A DNA stretch of 64,000 nt from Mucor racemosus (lineage: Eukaryota > Mucoromycota > Mucoromycetes > Mucorales > Mucoraceae), in assembly GCA_027405735.1 (NCBI GenBank), contig JAPEHQ010000001.1, forward strand, positions 2,108,001 to 2,172,000, in the 5' to 3' direction. Each line of letters opens with the position of its first letter. Position 1 is the stretch's first letter. The notes below the pieces were generated by a model. That model had not been told where the DNA came from. It made no database searches and was given only the letters and a program-made list of their open reading frames with translations. A program made the translations under genes and the position numbers. Of the stretch, positions 14,892-27,056 are shown in pieces.

Positions 14892-16338
14892 TTAACCCTT
14901 AAGTTCGCCCCAAAGGAAAGGTAAGATGGTAACACATGCAGTGAAGAAAACTGATCCAGCTTTGAAAAGATTTTGAGGAAGGCCAAGAATACCACCATCT
15001 CTGATCATTATGAAAATAGCATAAATAGCAACTCTGAAAAAGTGATAAATGAGAGCAATAGGAGAATGATTCATACCAGCCAAAAGGTTAATAGGACCAG
15101 CAATACAATCACCACCTAATTTGAAATACTCGAAACAACCCTTTTGAATTACCAACATATCTGAGGTTTGAGCAGCAAAAACAGAGTAAAGAGACATGGC
15201 CAATACATTAATAACTGCAGAATAAGCCTTGCGCTTCCAATGGAAAGCATCCATAGCTTGAATAATCAAATCAGAATCAGTAAAAGAAGGAATATTCTTC
15301 TTGGAGAGCAATTCATGACATGTAAGGACATCTTCAAGGGCAACCGTCATACCGCCACCAGTTAAAGGAGAGCGAACATTTAAAGCATCGCCCAAAAGAA
15401 TGGTACCATCGCGTTGATTGATAGCGGGAGGAAGAAAACCACTAGGCATAGGCCTTAAACGTTCAGTTTGAAGAGCTTCCATAAACTTTTCTCTCATATT
15501 GGCAGGTAATTGAGGACAAACAACATCTTCCATATATTTCTTGAGCTCACCGGTAGAGACCTTGGGCAGTTTTCCAGGAACATCAACAAGGACACGAGTA
15601 TCATGAGGAGCAATTTGATACATTAAAATGGGAGAAGGTTTAGCAATAGCAACAAAACCCTTTTGAGAAAAGGGTAATTCAAAATCATAAATAAGAAAAC
15701 CAACGAAATGAGACATGATATTAGTTTGACGATCAGTGAATTCTCTTCTAAATTTGGAAAAGATGCCATCGGCAACAAGGGTAAGAGGAGCATAAATCTT
15801 TTCTTCTTTACTATCCTTGACACTGGCAACAACACCAATTACCTTTTCACCAAAATCTTCAGTAATAAGATGAGAAACTGTCATTTCCTTTACAGTAACA
15901 TTCTTAGTATTGGTAGCTGACTTTCTCAAATTTTGAATAAAACGACCATGATGGAATGCGACACCACGAGCTTGCTTACCAGTAGTAGGATCTTTGTTAT
16001 AAGGAAGTTCAACAGTTTCACCATCACGATAAACACTATAACCAAAACAATTGATACCATCAATATTCTCGACGCAATCTAAATTTTATTTGTTAAATTA
16101 TGATATTACATTTTGAAAAAATTAAAATTAAAATTTTACCTTCCATGCCAAGTTTTCTCAAAGCATGCATACCTCCAGGTTGCATAAGTTCACCAACGAT
16201 TCTATCAGGTTCAGTTAAATCACGTTCAAGCAACAAAACTTTACGGCCATCTTCACCAAATGCTTTAGCAGCAGCACAACCAACAACTCCGGCACCAACA
16301 ATGATCATGTCATATTCGTTAATTGCGTTTGTAGCCAT
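14892..16338 (-). CDS. ERG1: Squalene epoxidase (squalene monooxygenase), 461 aa, two exons
   Basis: FAD-dependent monooxygenase that converts squalene to 2,3-oxidosqualene, the first oxygenation in ergosterol synthesis, at the ER membrane; the family is the allylamine (terbinafine) target. Exon 1 is 16338-16140 and exon 2 is 16078-14892, with a 61-bp GT-AG intron that splits an Asp codon. Visible motifs are the Rossmann dinucleotide motif GAGVVG (residues 15-20), the family motif around FHHGRF (108-113), an internal ADG motif near 169-171, and the FAD-binding GDALNVRSPLTGGGM (296-310), followed by a hydrophobic C-terminus typical of the membrane anchor. Length fits fungal Erg1 (yeast is just under 500 aa). 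The ATG at 16338 starts the conserved N-terminus directly. It is divergent to the SAPS gene, and its 3' side is truncated by the satellite array 27 bp after the stop. Confidence 0.96.
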
Positions 16339-16364
16339 GTTGAATGATACTTTATATGTATGAA

Positions 16365-16388
16365 AAGAGAGAGAGAGGGAGAGGGAGG
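16365..16388. repeat. GA-rich tract in the ERG1 leader region
   Basis: A run of GAGA and GGGAGA lies about 30-50 bp upstream of the ERG1 ATG. On the coding strand it is a pyrimidine (CT) tract, a common core-promoter feature in fungi. A TTATATAA palindrome follows at 16389-16396. Confidence 0.5.
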
Positions 16389-16444
16389 TTATATAAATGA
16401 AAATGAAAATAAGAGATTCGAAAATGTCAAAAAGATAAACTCCA

Positions 16445-16452
16445 CTTTTATA
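16445..16452 (-). promoter_or_regulatory. Candidate TATA box of ERG1
   Basis: On the minus strand this reads TATAAAAG, 107 bp upstream of the ERG1 ATG with the CT tract between them. Position and sequence fit a TATA box; there is no direct evidence of use. Confidence 0.4.
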
Positions 16453-17100
16453 TTGTTGCCCTTTATGAAACCATAAAACAACATCTGATTTTTTTGATTT
16501 TTGATTTTTAAGCTTTTAATTGTTTAAGAATCATGCAATTCACCTATTTGCACACCAGGATGCACAGACGGTAGAGGTACAGAATACTGAAATTCAAATT
16601 GTCTCTTGATAACTTGTGTACGGACATCCATACAGCAAAAAATGAATATCGTTATATATATAATTATATCGATATGAAACACATGCTCTCTCTTTACCTA
16701 TATTATCATTTGTGTTATTTCATCTCTTGTTATCATAATGTATCACTCAGGGCAACTGGCTTTCTTTTTTCATCGTAAAGACAAATGTGATTTGAGAAAA
16801 ACTATTACATTTTTTCAAATCATCATTTGTTTCTAAAATTTTTCAGCTTTGTGAAATTAAGCTAAATGAAGTTTGGTTTATTTATTATGTTGTTTAAACT
16901 GTTAAACACATGATGGTATTATTTGATTTGAGGGACACTTAGGATAAATATCGAAATTTGACCAATTTTATCCATAAAATATAGGACGAGAATATCGTGA
17001 CTACAAGGAAAAATACCTCGTTTATAATTTCTTATTTGTGCAAAAATAGCTGATTATCACGTATATTCCAATATCAGGTCCTTGTCAACGCCTCATGGCC

Positions 17101-17242
17101 CCTAACAACAATCCCTGAACACTATGATTTGACATTTTATCCCTAACAACGCATTTTGATCTGGCATTCTGTCCCTAGCAACGGATTGATCTGATAACGA
17201 AATTTGACAGGTGCACCTAGCAACCAGGAACAGCATAGCAAC
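17101..17242. promoter_or_regulatory. Five CCTARCAAC direct repeats in the ERG1/SAPS intergenic region
   Basis: CCTAACAAC occurs at 17101-17109 and 17142-17150, CCTAGCAAC at 17174-17182 and 17216-17224, and CATAGCAAC at 17234-17242, all on the plus strand within 142 bp. The rest of the 16.4-17.8 kb intergenic region is AT-rich and lacks such clustering. CCTAGCAAC matches one half of the X-box recognised by RFX-family winged-helix factors. The site lies 550-690 bp upstream of the SAPS gene and 760-900 bp upstream of ERG1, so it could serve either. Confidence 0.5.
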
Positions 17243-17671
17243 CGATTTGAAAATCGTACGTATCTGATATCCTCTTGCTCTTCACATGATAATACATTGA
17301 AGATATGCCGAAATATGGCACTGTTTCAAATGCATCTTTGAAATTTCGGTAACGATCAAGGAGAAGAAGAATCAAGGTTAGTGCGCACAAACATTCGTAA
17401 ATGCTTAAATATACATTTTTGATGCATGTTGCAACATGAACATTACATGTTTATCTATTCAAGATCTACAATGTGGACACTCCAGACAACACCCCTTTCA
17501 GACAAAAATGCTGATGACATCGATTCCAACCTTTTGTTATTAAAAGTCCTCTGTTCATTGCAGGATCTTTAGAACAATAAAGCGACCATCAATTTACATG
17601 TTATTTCAAAGCTGGTCACTTGGCTTGTTTTTCTCCTTTTTCGTTTTTTAGTCCCTTATTTTTTTTTTACG

Positions 17672-17675
17672 TATC

Positions 17676-17714
<39 letters not shown>

Positions 17715-17727
17715 ATTTCTCTCTCTT
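17672..17727. repeat. CT microsatellite upstream of the SAPS gene
   Basis: A nearly uninterrupted CT run with a few ATCTCT interruptions, ending about 65 bp before the SAPS ATG. Pyrimidine tracts in this position are common at fungal transcription start regions. Confidence 0.9.
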
Positions 17728-17792
17728 TTTTTTTTACTCCCCTTTTTTTAATACACAAAAACTTAAAAAAGAAAATTCAAAAGTAACACAAT

Positions 17793-20700
17793 ATGTTTTG
17801 GCGGTTTGGCTTTAATAGTTCCACATTAGACACTTTATTAGATAAAGAAGATGTAACTCTAGAAGAAGTGTTAGAGGAAGAAGATTTGCTGCAGGAAGCC
17901 AAGTCTATGAACCCTAAATTAGTAGAGTTGTATGTACATTTTTTTTATACATATTTTTTTTTTTTTTTGCATTTATTGTGAAACGCGTTCAACTAATTTG
18001 ATTATCTGCATTTAGTTTAAGTAAACCAGAACATATCAAAGCTCTATTAACTTATATTACTGCTACTGATTTGGAAGAAAGCAAACGATTCAAGTAAAGG
18101 GATTACATATGATTATTTTAATTTGTTACTAACCTAACTTTTGATAGATATCCCTTCCTTGCAAGTGAAATTATTGCATGCGAAATTCAACCTATTATTG
18201 ATGCTATTGTGCTTGAGCATAAAGATTTACTAGTTGAATTTTGGGCTTATTTGGATTGTCCAGCATACCCAAGAAGAAGAGCTTCAGATGCTTCTGAGAA
18301 TAATGAACAACAAGATGTTGGATTGGATTCATTACAAGCATCTTATTTCTGTAAAACAATTGGGGTTTTATTGTCTAAATATCCTATCGAGGTAGGCTTT
18401 TTTTTGGTTTTATTTTTTTTATTCGGGCAATTTTGGATACTCACATTGGGTTCTTTGTTAGATGATGACCTTTATTCAATCTGAAGCTGATAATTTGGAG
18501 AAAATATTATCTCATTTGCAAACATCTGCAATTATGGATTTGTTATTAACTCTTGTTCGTATGGAAGAATTGCCTGAAGGAAAAGGTGTTGTCAAGGTAA
18601 TTAATCACATTTTACGTAAAATATTATGCTTTTGTTTAGATTTTGTGTAATTCATTAGTGGTTGAGTGATCATGGATTACTTGAAAATTTAGTTGATAGA
18701 CTTGATCCCTATCTTGATAGTGAGGTAATTTCACATATATTTTGTTTGATTGATGATGATTATTAATATATAAAATAATATTATAGGAACATTCAATTGC
18801 TCAACAATGTATATGTGAAATCATTAGAATGTCTCAAACTAGTTTGCCTGAATCACCCAGTATTGGCATTAATGAATTGATTATTGATTTAAAGAGGTAT
18901 GGATGTAGAATCACGAAAATAATATAAATCAATTAATCATATACTAGTGAATCAACAATGCAAAAATTAGCTAAATTCATGTTGGATCCAGATGCTCCCA
19001 ATGCAACATCTACTTTGATTAACGGTGTTTCCATCATTATTGATATCATTCGACATAACAATAGTGATTTAGAAAATGATCCTGCCGTCGCTGCTTTATA
19101 CGATTACCAATCTACTGCCGTTCGTGCCGGTGGTTCGGTATCATTAGCAGATATGCTTAGAGTCATGGGAGACCATGTTCCAGAATTTACACATTTATTG
19201 TTAAAACCTCGATCTGTCAATGGTCCTATTCGCACAACTTTGGGTGAATTAGAACCTCTTGGATTTGAAAGACTCAAAATTTGTGAATTGTTTGCAGAAT
19301 TATTGCATTGTTCCAACATGTCCAACCTCAATAATTTCAGTATGACGCCTGAAGAAGAAGCTAAATTGGAAGACAAACAGCCAGATGAACAATTAGAGGA
19401 TGAAGAGGAAAAGAAGAAAGAAAAGGTGGAGGAAACTACAAAATCTGATGCAGAACCTGAATTATCTGTTGGAGATTATCTCAAATCCAAATTTGTAGAT
19501 AAAAAGGCCATGCCAATTTGTGTAGATTTGTTTTTCGCATTTCCATGGAATAACTTTTTACATTATGTAATTTATGACATGTTGCATCAAGTATTCAATG
19601 GTCGTATGGATGTTGGTTTGAACCGTAGTTTGGCTATTTCTATTTTGAAGGATGGTCAATTAACAGATAAAATTGTTATCGCTCAAAAAGCAAACGATGA
19701 AGAATGGTAAACTAGTTAAAAAGATCATATCAAGTTGAATTGTCTAATCATTTTTCATTTGAATAGTGCTAAGCCTAAAGGCATGCGTGCTGGTTATATG
19801 GGTCATTTAACTTTTATTTCTGATGAAATTATGAAATTATTTGAAGGTTATCCAGAAACTATTGTCTTGGTGGTTAAGGATGATATTGATATGGAAGGTT
19901 GGAATGCCTATTGCAACAATGAATTGAAAGAAACCAAGGATAGAGATCAATTACCTCTAGGTGGGTTACGTCCAAATGATGAATTAGATGTACCACAAAG
20001 TGACGAAGAAGATGATGAGGATGCATTAGAAGGTGCTGCTGCCAGTCAATATTCTAGATTCTTAGCACAACGAGGAGAAGAGGGCAATTTCGATGAAGAT
20101 GATGAAGATGATAACGATCATTGGATTACGTAAGTTCATTAGAATCGAAGCATACTTTATGCATAAAATGCTTATTATGTGTACTAGTGGTAGAGATGAC
20201 TTTAATAGAGAATATAATTATAATAGTGGCAGCTTTTCTGTAAATGACAAAAACGAAATTCATGTAAATCAAGATAGTCCTGAAGATGGAGAAGAAGATG
20301 ATGATGATGATGAATATGACAGTAATGATGAAGAGGTAATTATATGCTAGCAGGACATACATATTGACAATCAAATTAACAAGGCATTGTATTGATTAGG
20401 AAAATGATAATAGTATCACACCTGATTGGACTAGAAACTTTTCCAAATTCTCACAACCTACATCTCTTCGTCGTATCCCTAGCCATACAGCTAATGATGA
20501 AGATGATGAAGATTACGACGATGGAGACGATTTTGATCATTTAGCTGATGCTGAAGAATTAGAAAGACGAGCAGCACTCAGAAGAGCATCGTATAAAGTA
20601 GGTTTAGATAATGAACAACAAAACCATAAAGATAACAACAATGATGACGACGATGACGATGATTTTGGTGATTTCGAGAGTGCAGATGGAGAGAAAAATA

Positions 20701-20888
20701 ATCAACAATGGGATATATTATCAAACAATATGGAAAATTTAAATGTTAATGATAAAAAAACTGCTTCACCACCACCTGTACAAGATGATCATTTAGTTCG
20801 AGCTATCAAAACAAAAGAGGAAGAATATTTGAAGCAAAAAAAGGATTATCAACATGGTGATGATGAAGAACAAGAAGGTGAAGTATAA
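17793..20888 (+). CDS. SAPS-domain PP6/Sit4 phosphatase regulatory subunit, 842 aa, ten exons
   Basis: SAPS proteins (yeast Sap155/185/190/4, animal PP6R) bind the PP6-type phosphatase Sit4 and direct it in cell-cycle, TOR and ER-Golgi functions. I infer exons 17793-17929, 18016-18093, 18148-18391, 18462-18596, 18659-18724, 18787-18896, 18948-19706, 19767-20129, 20188-20335 and 20400-20888; all junctions are GT-AG and in phase, giving 2529 nt. The N-terminus MFWRFGF followed by [13 protein letters not shown] is the family signature. Other SAPS motifs are FPWNNFLH near residue 455 and [13 protein letters not shown] in exon 8. A Lys/Glu-rich acidic insert lies near 395-430. The C-terminal third is very acidic, with Asp runs and one DDFGDFE motif resembling clathrin-adaptor ear ligands. 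It is convergent with the transporter gene downstream. Confidence 0.93.
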
Positions 20889-21347
20889 TCAGTGATTATA
20901 CTTTTTATCCTGTTAAAAAAAATGCTTAATTTTAAGATATATCATATATTATATTGTTTTCTCTCTCTTTATCCTCTCTTTATTCTCCCTTCATCCCCTC
21001 CTTCTCACCCCCCCCCCACTTTCTATTTTTAATGTTGTAGTAAATAAAATCTATTATTCTTCTTGTTGTGTGTGTAATACAATTATAAAAACCACTCGAT
21101 TGGCCGTTTAACTTCCTCATCCTGCTGGTATTACTGTGTATGGTAATCTGTTTTTGTGTCATCGAAATATCCCTTTCGGAAATACTTCAAACTATGTTTA
21201 AAACGAAAACAAAAATTATATGCATGAATGAAATATGATGCAGAATGTTTTTATTGAAAGATGATAATTTTTATTAAACAAAGAATTTGACAAAAGAATC
21301 CTTTGAACATGTATATGTATATTTTTTATATTTTTTTCAAAGATGGT
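20889..21347. other. Convergent 3' intergenic region
   Basis: About 460 bp between the stop codons of the SAPS gene and the transporter. It contains CT-rich stretches, a nine-C run near 21008-21016 and A/T-rich sequence that probably serves both 3' ends. I see no gene in it. Confidence 0.7.
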
Positions 21348-23248
21348 TTACAGATCATTTGGCAAGAAACTCCAAATTGTACCAGCAATAGCCATTAAAA
21401 CTGAAGCTGTTAACAAAGTATAAATCAAAACAGATTCTTTGATTGTTATTTCACCATGAAACAGTTTGACATAACATATCAGTGGGAATATTGCGGAAAT
21501 ACCAAAACTAAAAAGAGCACCAAGTAATGACTATATGTGTATTACATGTAAATGAAATGTTCTATCTTTTGAAAAGTACATATTTACCATCACTCGATCA
21601 AATCCGGGAAACACTGCTGCAATCAATATCACCAATAAACTTGCTATAATTCTACCAGAGCTGGTGATAAAAGTTCGTCTCCAGTTATGATACTTACACC
21701 ATGCTTCAACATTTGCATAACTTGTAATCCAAAGTTCATAAGTAATACTCACGGGGTTCATCATCAAACCATATTTTGCAATAGGTGTCAATACAATAAG
21801 CCAAATTGCTAGCCGGTTTACCCATTTTGAGTAACCAGGAGTTGAAGCTAAATTCTGAGTGATCTATAATGTTGTTAATATTTGATTTTCTTTATTAATA
21901 GAATTATTTACCTCCTGCATTGTTTCTAACCCAAACATCATATAACCAGCGATTGCCATTGTAATATAGACACCTATTGTAATAACATAGGTGATGTTAA
22001 CCATAGATTCATATTGTTTAGGATTCTCCATATCTCGGTAAATGGCTGGAAATACTGCATGCCCAGAAAAACCTGACATCATTAAGCCAAAACTCAAAGG
22101 TATATTGTATATTTCAGAGGGAATAATCTCAGTTTCCTTGAGAATGGAGTAAAGAAATGGGTATCATGTTTATTTTAAAATGTCATAATATAAACTTACC
22201 ATGGGATCTGATAGACTTCCGGGCTTTTCCTTTTTGGAAATACCATCATAAATAACAATAGTAACCAAGCAGGCACAACTAATAATACCAATTAAACTTG
22301 TATAAGCTAGTTTTCTAATAGGTAAGAATAGCATGGGAGTCAAGACAATAAAAGAAGCTATGCGAATTGATACCATATCAATGGAGGGAAAAAGAGATTC
22401 AATACCATCCCCTAATAAAACAACCATTGCCACCCTGAAATCACAAATTAATACACTACACAAACCATAAAGAAGCGCATTTCTTACCCAATTGTCATCA
22501 ATTCAACAACGAAAATAATACTCACAAATGTTCTCACTTTATCACCAAATGCGGCCGCCCCCATATCACCATAAGTGGTCGAATTTGGCCAAGAATCCAA
22601 ACAACGAGCGATCAACTTTGCTGTATAGTTTGTCAATAATGAACAAAACAAGAATATCAAAGAGCCCATCAACCATCCTGCACAACGAAATGCCAATGGC
22701 AAAGCTAGAACACCAATACCTACTAAGACATTGACAGAATTGAACACAGATTGGAGAAATGCTGATTTTTGAGACACAGCTACATTTGATGTGATATTGG
22801 AATGAAATTGTTGAGATACCATTGAAGCTACTGTGGTAGGCCGAGAAAGATGAGGAAATCCATGAACAGACAAGGTTTGTGTTAATGTGTGATCTAATGG
22901 TAATAGTTTTGCTTTGCTCTGTTCTTCTTCGACCAAGGCTTCTTCCAAGAAATCTTCACCATGTCTTGTAGTGGGATTTGAAGAAGTAATACTAAGGTTT
23001 TCAGCCATATACAACGCCGAAGCCCGAGAATAGGAACCAGCAAAAGATTCAAAATGACTACGAAATGATGAAGGTGAACCATGGTGTGAATCTCCATGAG
23101 CGCTGAAGTAAAAATTACTGCTATTGTTATCATCTAATAAAGCTCCATAATTTGCACCGGGGGTCAATAAATGAGAAGGATGCGTATTGAGAGGTACTCT
23201 TATGTGCACTGGTGAAGAAGGCGTTGTAGAAGATTTATTATCAGACAT
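21348..23248 (-). CDS. AVT1/SLC32-like vacuolar amino-acid transporter, 559 aa, five exons
   Basis: Member of the amino acid/auxin permease superfamily (Aa_trans), closest in form to yeast Avt1, which moves neutral amino acids across the vacuolar membrane. Exons are 23248-22488, 22434-22200, 22136-21912, 21863-21588 and 21530-21348, all GT-AG with 48-63 bp introns, in phase over 1680 nt. Residues 1-160 are Ser/Thr/His-rich, hydrophilic and presumably cytosolic. The membrane part begins near 164 with the family signature VNVLVGIGVLALPLAFR (172-188) and continues through about ten or eleven hydrophobic segments to a short C-terminus ending FLPNDL. I chose the ATG at 23248; no in-frame ATG lies just upstream. 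The long N-terminal extension is what separates Avt1-like from Avt3/4-like members. Substrate is inferred from family only. Confidence 0.9.
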
Positions 23249-23813
23249 GTGTATTGATTGAATTTGACAGTACAATATAGAATTTCATGCTGTATTTATA
23301 CTAACTTATAAAACGTACATAGACGGGAGAAATTGAAATTTGAAACTGTTTGAAAAATGGAAAATAGTATCCGTAAATACAAAAAAAAAAAAAAAAAAAA
23401 ATCTCAAAACAAAAAAGGGGGCATGAACGTTTCCTTATTAGAATTGTGATATACAATTAAACAGTGAATACGACATGTACAAATGTAGAGACTTTTGAGC
23501 GGCTACTTACTATGTTCATTTATTGAATAGATTTTTATGCATGTTGCATGTAATATTATGCTCAACTCGTTTAGTTTAATGAGGGTTTTTTTATATTGGA
23601 CTATAATTTAACTTATTGTAACAACAATAGCTGCTTCTAACCTAAAATAATTAAGCACTCTGGTAAATTTATGCATTTTTTTTAACAAAGCTAGACATGC
23701 TTTACATGCTGTTGAGTTAAATATTATATCTCTAACAAGTGTGTACAGTTTACCATGCGTTGTAATGTTGGAGTATCATCATAATATATAAATGGAAATG
23801 TTTCATAAACAAC

Positions 23814-23848
<35 letters not shown>

Positions 23849-24733
23849 ATAATTGCTCCAACAGTTTTCTGCATATCAAATTACGCAATTTATTAGTAGC
23901 AATGATTGTATCAGGGTTATATTATAAAGGGACAAGAGACGCAGACAAAGATTTATTTGTTATGTTTAGGTTTATTTCAGAATACATAATAAGGAAAATG
24001 ATGAGGAGAACTGACGAAGAAATAAAAGGAATTATTATGAAAGTAAGATAATTATTTGTATTAAATTATTCAAGAGTCTAGTACCCTTCATGAACTAGAC
24101 TTCAAGGACATAGTGCTACTGAATTACTCTATAACTTGAATGCGAGTAAGTTGATATTGCAACGTGGTCATTGGTTGTGTCGCAATGCGTATAGTAATAG
24201 AATCTCTTGCATAAGCTGGAGATTGATATGCAATTCGGATAACGTAATAATGTGTGATTATGATATAGGATAGTAGTAGTATAATAATATAATAGGCTTG
24301 ACAGGTTCATGGCAAATCTATTAATTTATTCAATTGATGATATTAAATTAAATGTAGTATTGTATGATTCATATTTTTGCCAATGGCCACTCTTCCAAAA
24401 AAAAAGCCGAACAATCTCCGGAAGCGGCCATCTAAAGATATTTCCAAGCGTTAAATCTCTAGAAAAAATCACCGGAAAGCCCGAGCGCGGTTGCTTAAAT
24501 ATTCCAAGTAGCTGTAAGATGCAGGTATCGAAATTTCATACAAAAATTAAGGTTCGACTGTATTGCTATTAATTATTCAAAGGCTTATTTTAAGTAAAGC
24601 ATAAATAAAACCTACAACATTATTAGCCTAATAACGGATTTAACTTAAAAAGTATAAGATGGTACAATCGGATTAAAAAAAAGTCCATAAAATCACAAAT
24701 TTAAAGGATTTATATATAAAAGCACTACGTCTG
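23249..24733. other. Gene-free AT-rich region with poly(A) tracts
   Basis: Holds the transporter promoter, a 21-nt A run (23381-23401) and a 31-nt A run (23816-23846). A GC-richer patch at about 24400-24510 has no recognisable coding similarity in any frame. I see no supported gene here. Confidence 0.7.
23847..23912. repeat. Fragment of the ~2.9 kb dispersed repeat (right end)
   Basis: The stretch around TTTTCTGCATATCAAATT and the following GCAATTTATTAGTAGCAA resemble the right-end sequence of repeat copies A (about 29100-29165) and B (about 39640-39700), including the A-rich run just before it. Only this end piece is present. Confidence 0.6.
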
Positions 24734-25195
24734 ACCTGTGTTGCACACTATGGCCTGATGAGTTGTTGCGCCCACTGAATAATGGCTAAAGGAAAACAAG
24801 ATACACATGGGCACAACAAAAGAAACTGTACACGAGCATAACGAAAAGCCTTTATGTGCAGAATTATAGATTCTGCCCATGTGCATGGCATTAACCCCAT
24901 GATCCCATGTGTGCATAACCGTAGAATTACCCATAAGCATATCATTATTTCTATTTGTGCATAATAATAAAATCTAACCATGAGCATAATGAGCTGATAG
25001 TATGGGTACAAATTGGTCTGTGCATGAGCATCGTGACGTTCTCAAAATCCCATTGCATTTTTTACTGGAATAATGGGTTTTTAAATTACATTTGCTTTTA
25101 TTAATATACATTATAGACAATACAATTCAATACATTGTTGGCGTAGAGCAATACATACAACCACCAATATATTTACGATTATTATCATTTGTAAA

Positions 25196-25264
25196 AAGGA
25201 TTGCTGTAGAGCCGAGCTTATTCCATTAAATTTGGCTGGCAAAACCCGGCTCGACACCAATGCT
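25196..25264. mobile_element. 69-bp insertion with 9-bp target-site duplication (SINE-fragment candidate)
   Basis: ATTTGTAAA occurs at 25187-25195 and again at 25265-25273, flanking 69 bp that are absent from the matching place in copy B (near 37393), which has a single CATTTGTAGATATG. The last part, 25230-25261, is identical over 32 bp to 63783-63814 near the window end. Target duplication plus an empty paralogous site shows a real insertion. The shared 3' portion suggests a 5'-truncated retroposon of the same family as the candidate at 63.5 kb. Confidence 0.75.
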
Positions 25265-27056
25265 ATTTGTAAATATGTTTATAGCTATAATGTTTACAGC
25301 AACGATGGTTTTTTCTCGAGCATAAACTTAAATAACACTTATTTCTTAAATTTATATGCGAGCCGAATTTAAGTTTATAGATGTTACTTTATCACGTATA
25401 AAATTTAAACGAATTAACCTTATTCAAACTTACTATTTTCGTTTACAATTGACAGCTGTAAAAAGATCTGTTTTCAAGTATAGCTACAGCCAAAACTATG
25501 GTTATTAGACAATACATTAGATTATTCTTTTTTTTTTGTTTCTATATTATTTGAAATGTTATTACTTTTCTGGGACATTTCGTGGGTTTGTAGCCAGTTC
25601 TAGCTTTTTATTGAGTAGATATAAATATCATTGCCTTCGATTTGATCTGGTAATCAAGAAATACGTCCAACAATACAGCAGTAAATAATGATATTTGATC
25701 TTAAAATGCGGTTAAATGGAAATACCAGTCTCTAATATAGACTGCTACCTATATTAAAAACAGTAGTCCTTTATGTTAGAATACGTATTCAGATACAAGA
25801 AAAGAATACCAGCTTGATAGTCTGATAAGCCTTATCAAACGGTGAATATATCCTTGGGATATGAAAACAAAAAGAGAGAAACAACACACGTAGAAAAAAA
25901 ATTTTAAGGCTTTACATTATTTAGCGCAATTAAAACCCTGCTCAATTGCACATTTCAGACAATGTAAAAGCAGCATTACGGCGCATGAACCATAAGCTAA
26001 ACAAAATAAGCAATATCTGTTATCATAGAAACATGCATTTTTCTACCAGAAAAATCGTCGTTTATATCGTACATTCATTAAAGCATTGCAAAAGCGAGCC
26101 CGTAGAGCGGCGCCGTAATAGAGCATAGCAAGATTGAACAGCTAAGTCTACTATGGTACATCTCAATTTTTAAAAAAAAGGCGATTTTTCAACTTTTCTT
26201 ATACTTAACCACGTATGGTCTGAAAATTCAGTTTTTGTAGCGGACATTTTTCGGGGCTCATTTTATCCTTACCAATATTCATGATTTTGATCAAAAAACA
26301 AAAAAATCAAATTTTGATACCAAAATCAACGTTTAAATATATTACATTGTGAGAGAAAATTGTAGCCATGACTAATACAAATTTTATAAAAGCTTAATAT
26401 TAAATGTTAAGTAATCAAAATTAGCTTTTCTGGCCCAAAAACGGTTTTTTGATTAAAGGATTTTTATGCTATATTTTGCAATAAAAATGTTTATCATTTT
26501 TCATTGAACAAATAGAGCGCTAAATTCTGCATATGTGTATATTTTTTGCTTTTATAATTAGTAGTATAATTAACTCCAAATTTGCAAAACCAGAAAAAAA
26601 AATTTAAAAAATGTCAAAATTGATGATCTGGACAAATATAATTTTCTAAATTAATATTCCGCTTGCAAGCCTTGTAAGTCTTAAAAATAAGTGATTTTAT
26701 AATACTTGAGAACTTTTTCAAGAGTTTACGATGATGTACCCACTTGATTCAAGTTTATTACTGTAAACCTTTATGCATGTTAATATTGTGTGGTAATTTA
26801 TTTGATGATAATATAGTCTTACGTTATAATTATTGCGTTAGAGATGATTTATATTGAGTTTTAGTCTTACCTCCACAATTTCATAAACATAAACATGACC
26901 ATCACTGGAACCTATTGCCGCCTGTTTACCCTCTTTGTCCCAAGCCAATTTATTATTTAATGCTTTACCAGAACCAACTTAAGTACTTACAAATGGTTCT
27001 TTGGTATTTTCATTCAATTTCATAAATTAAATTGACCGGTTCCATCGACAGTAGTA

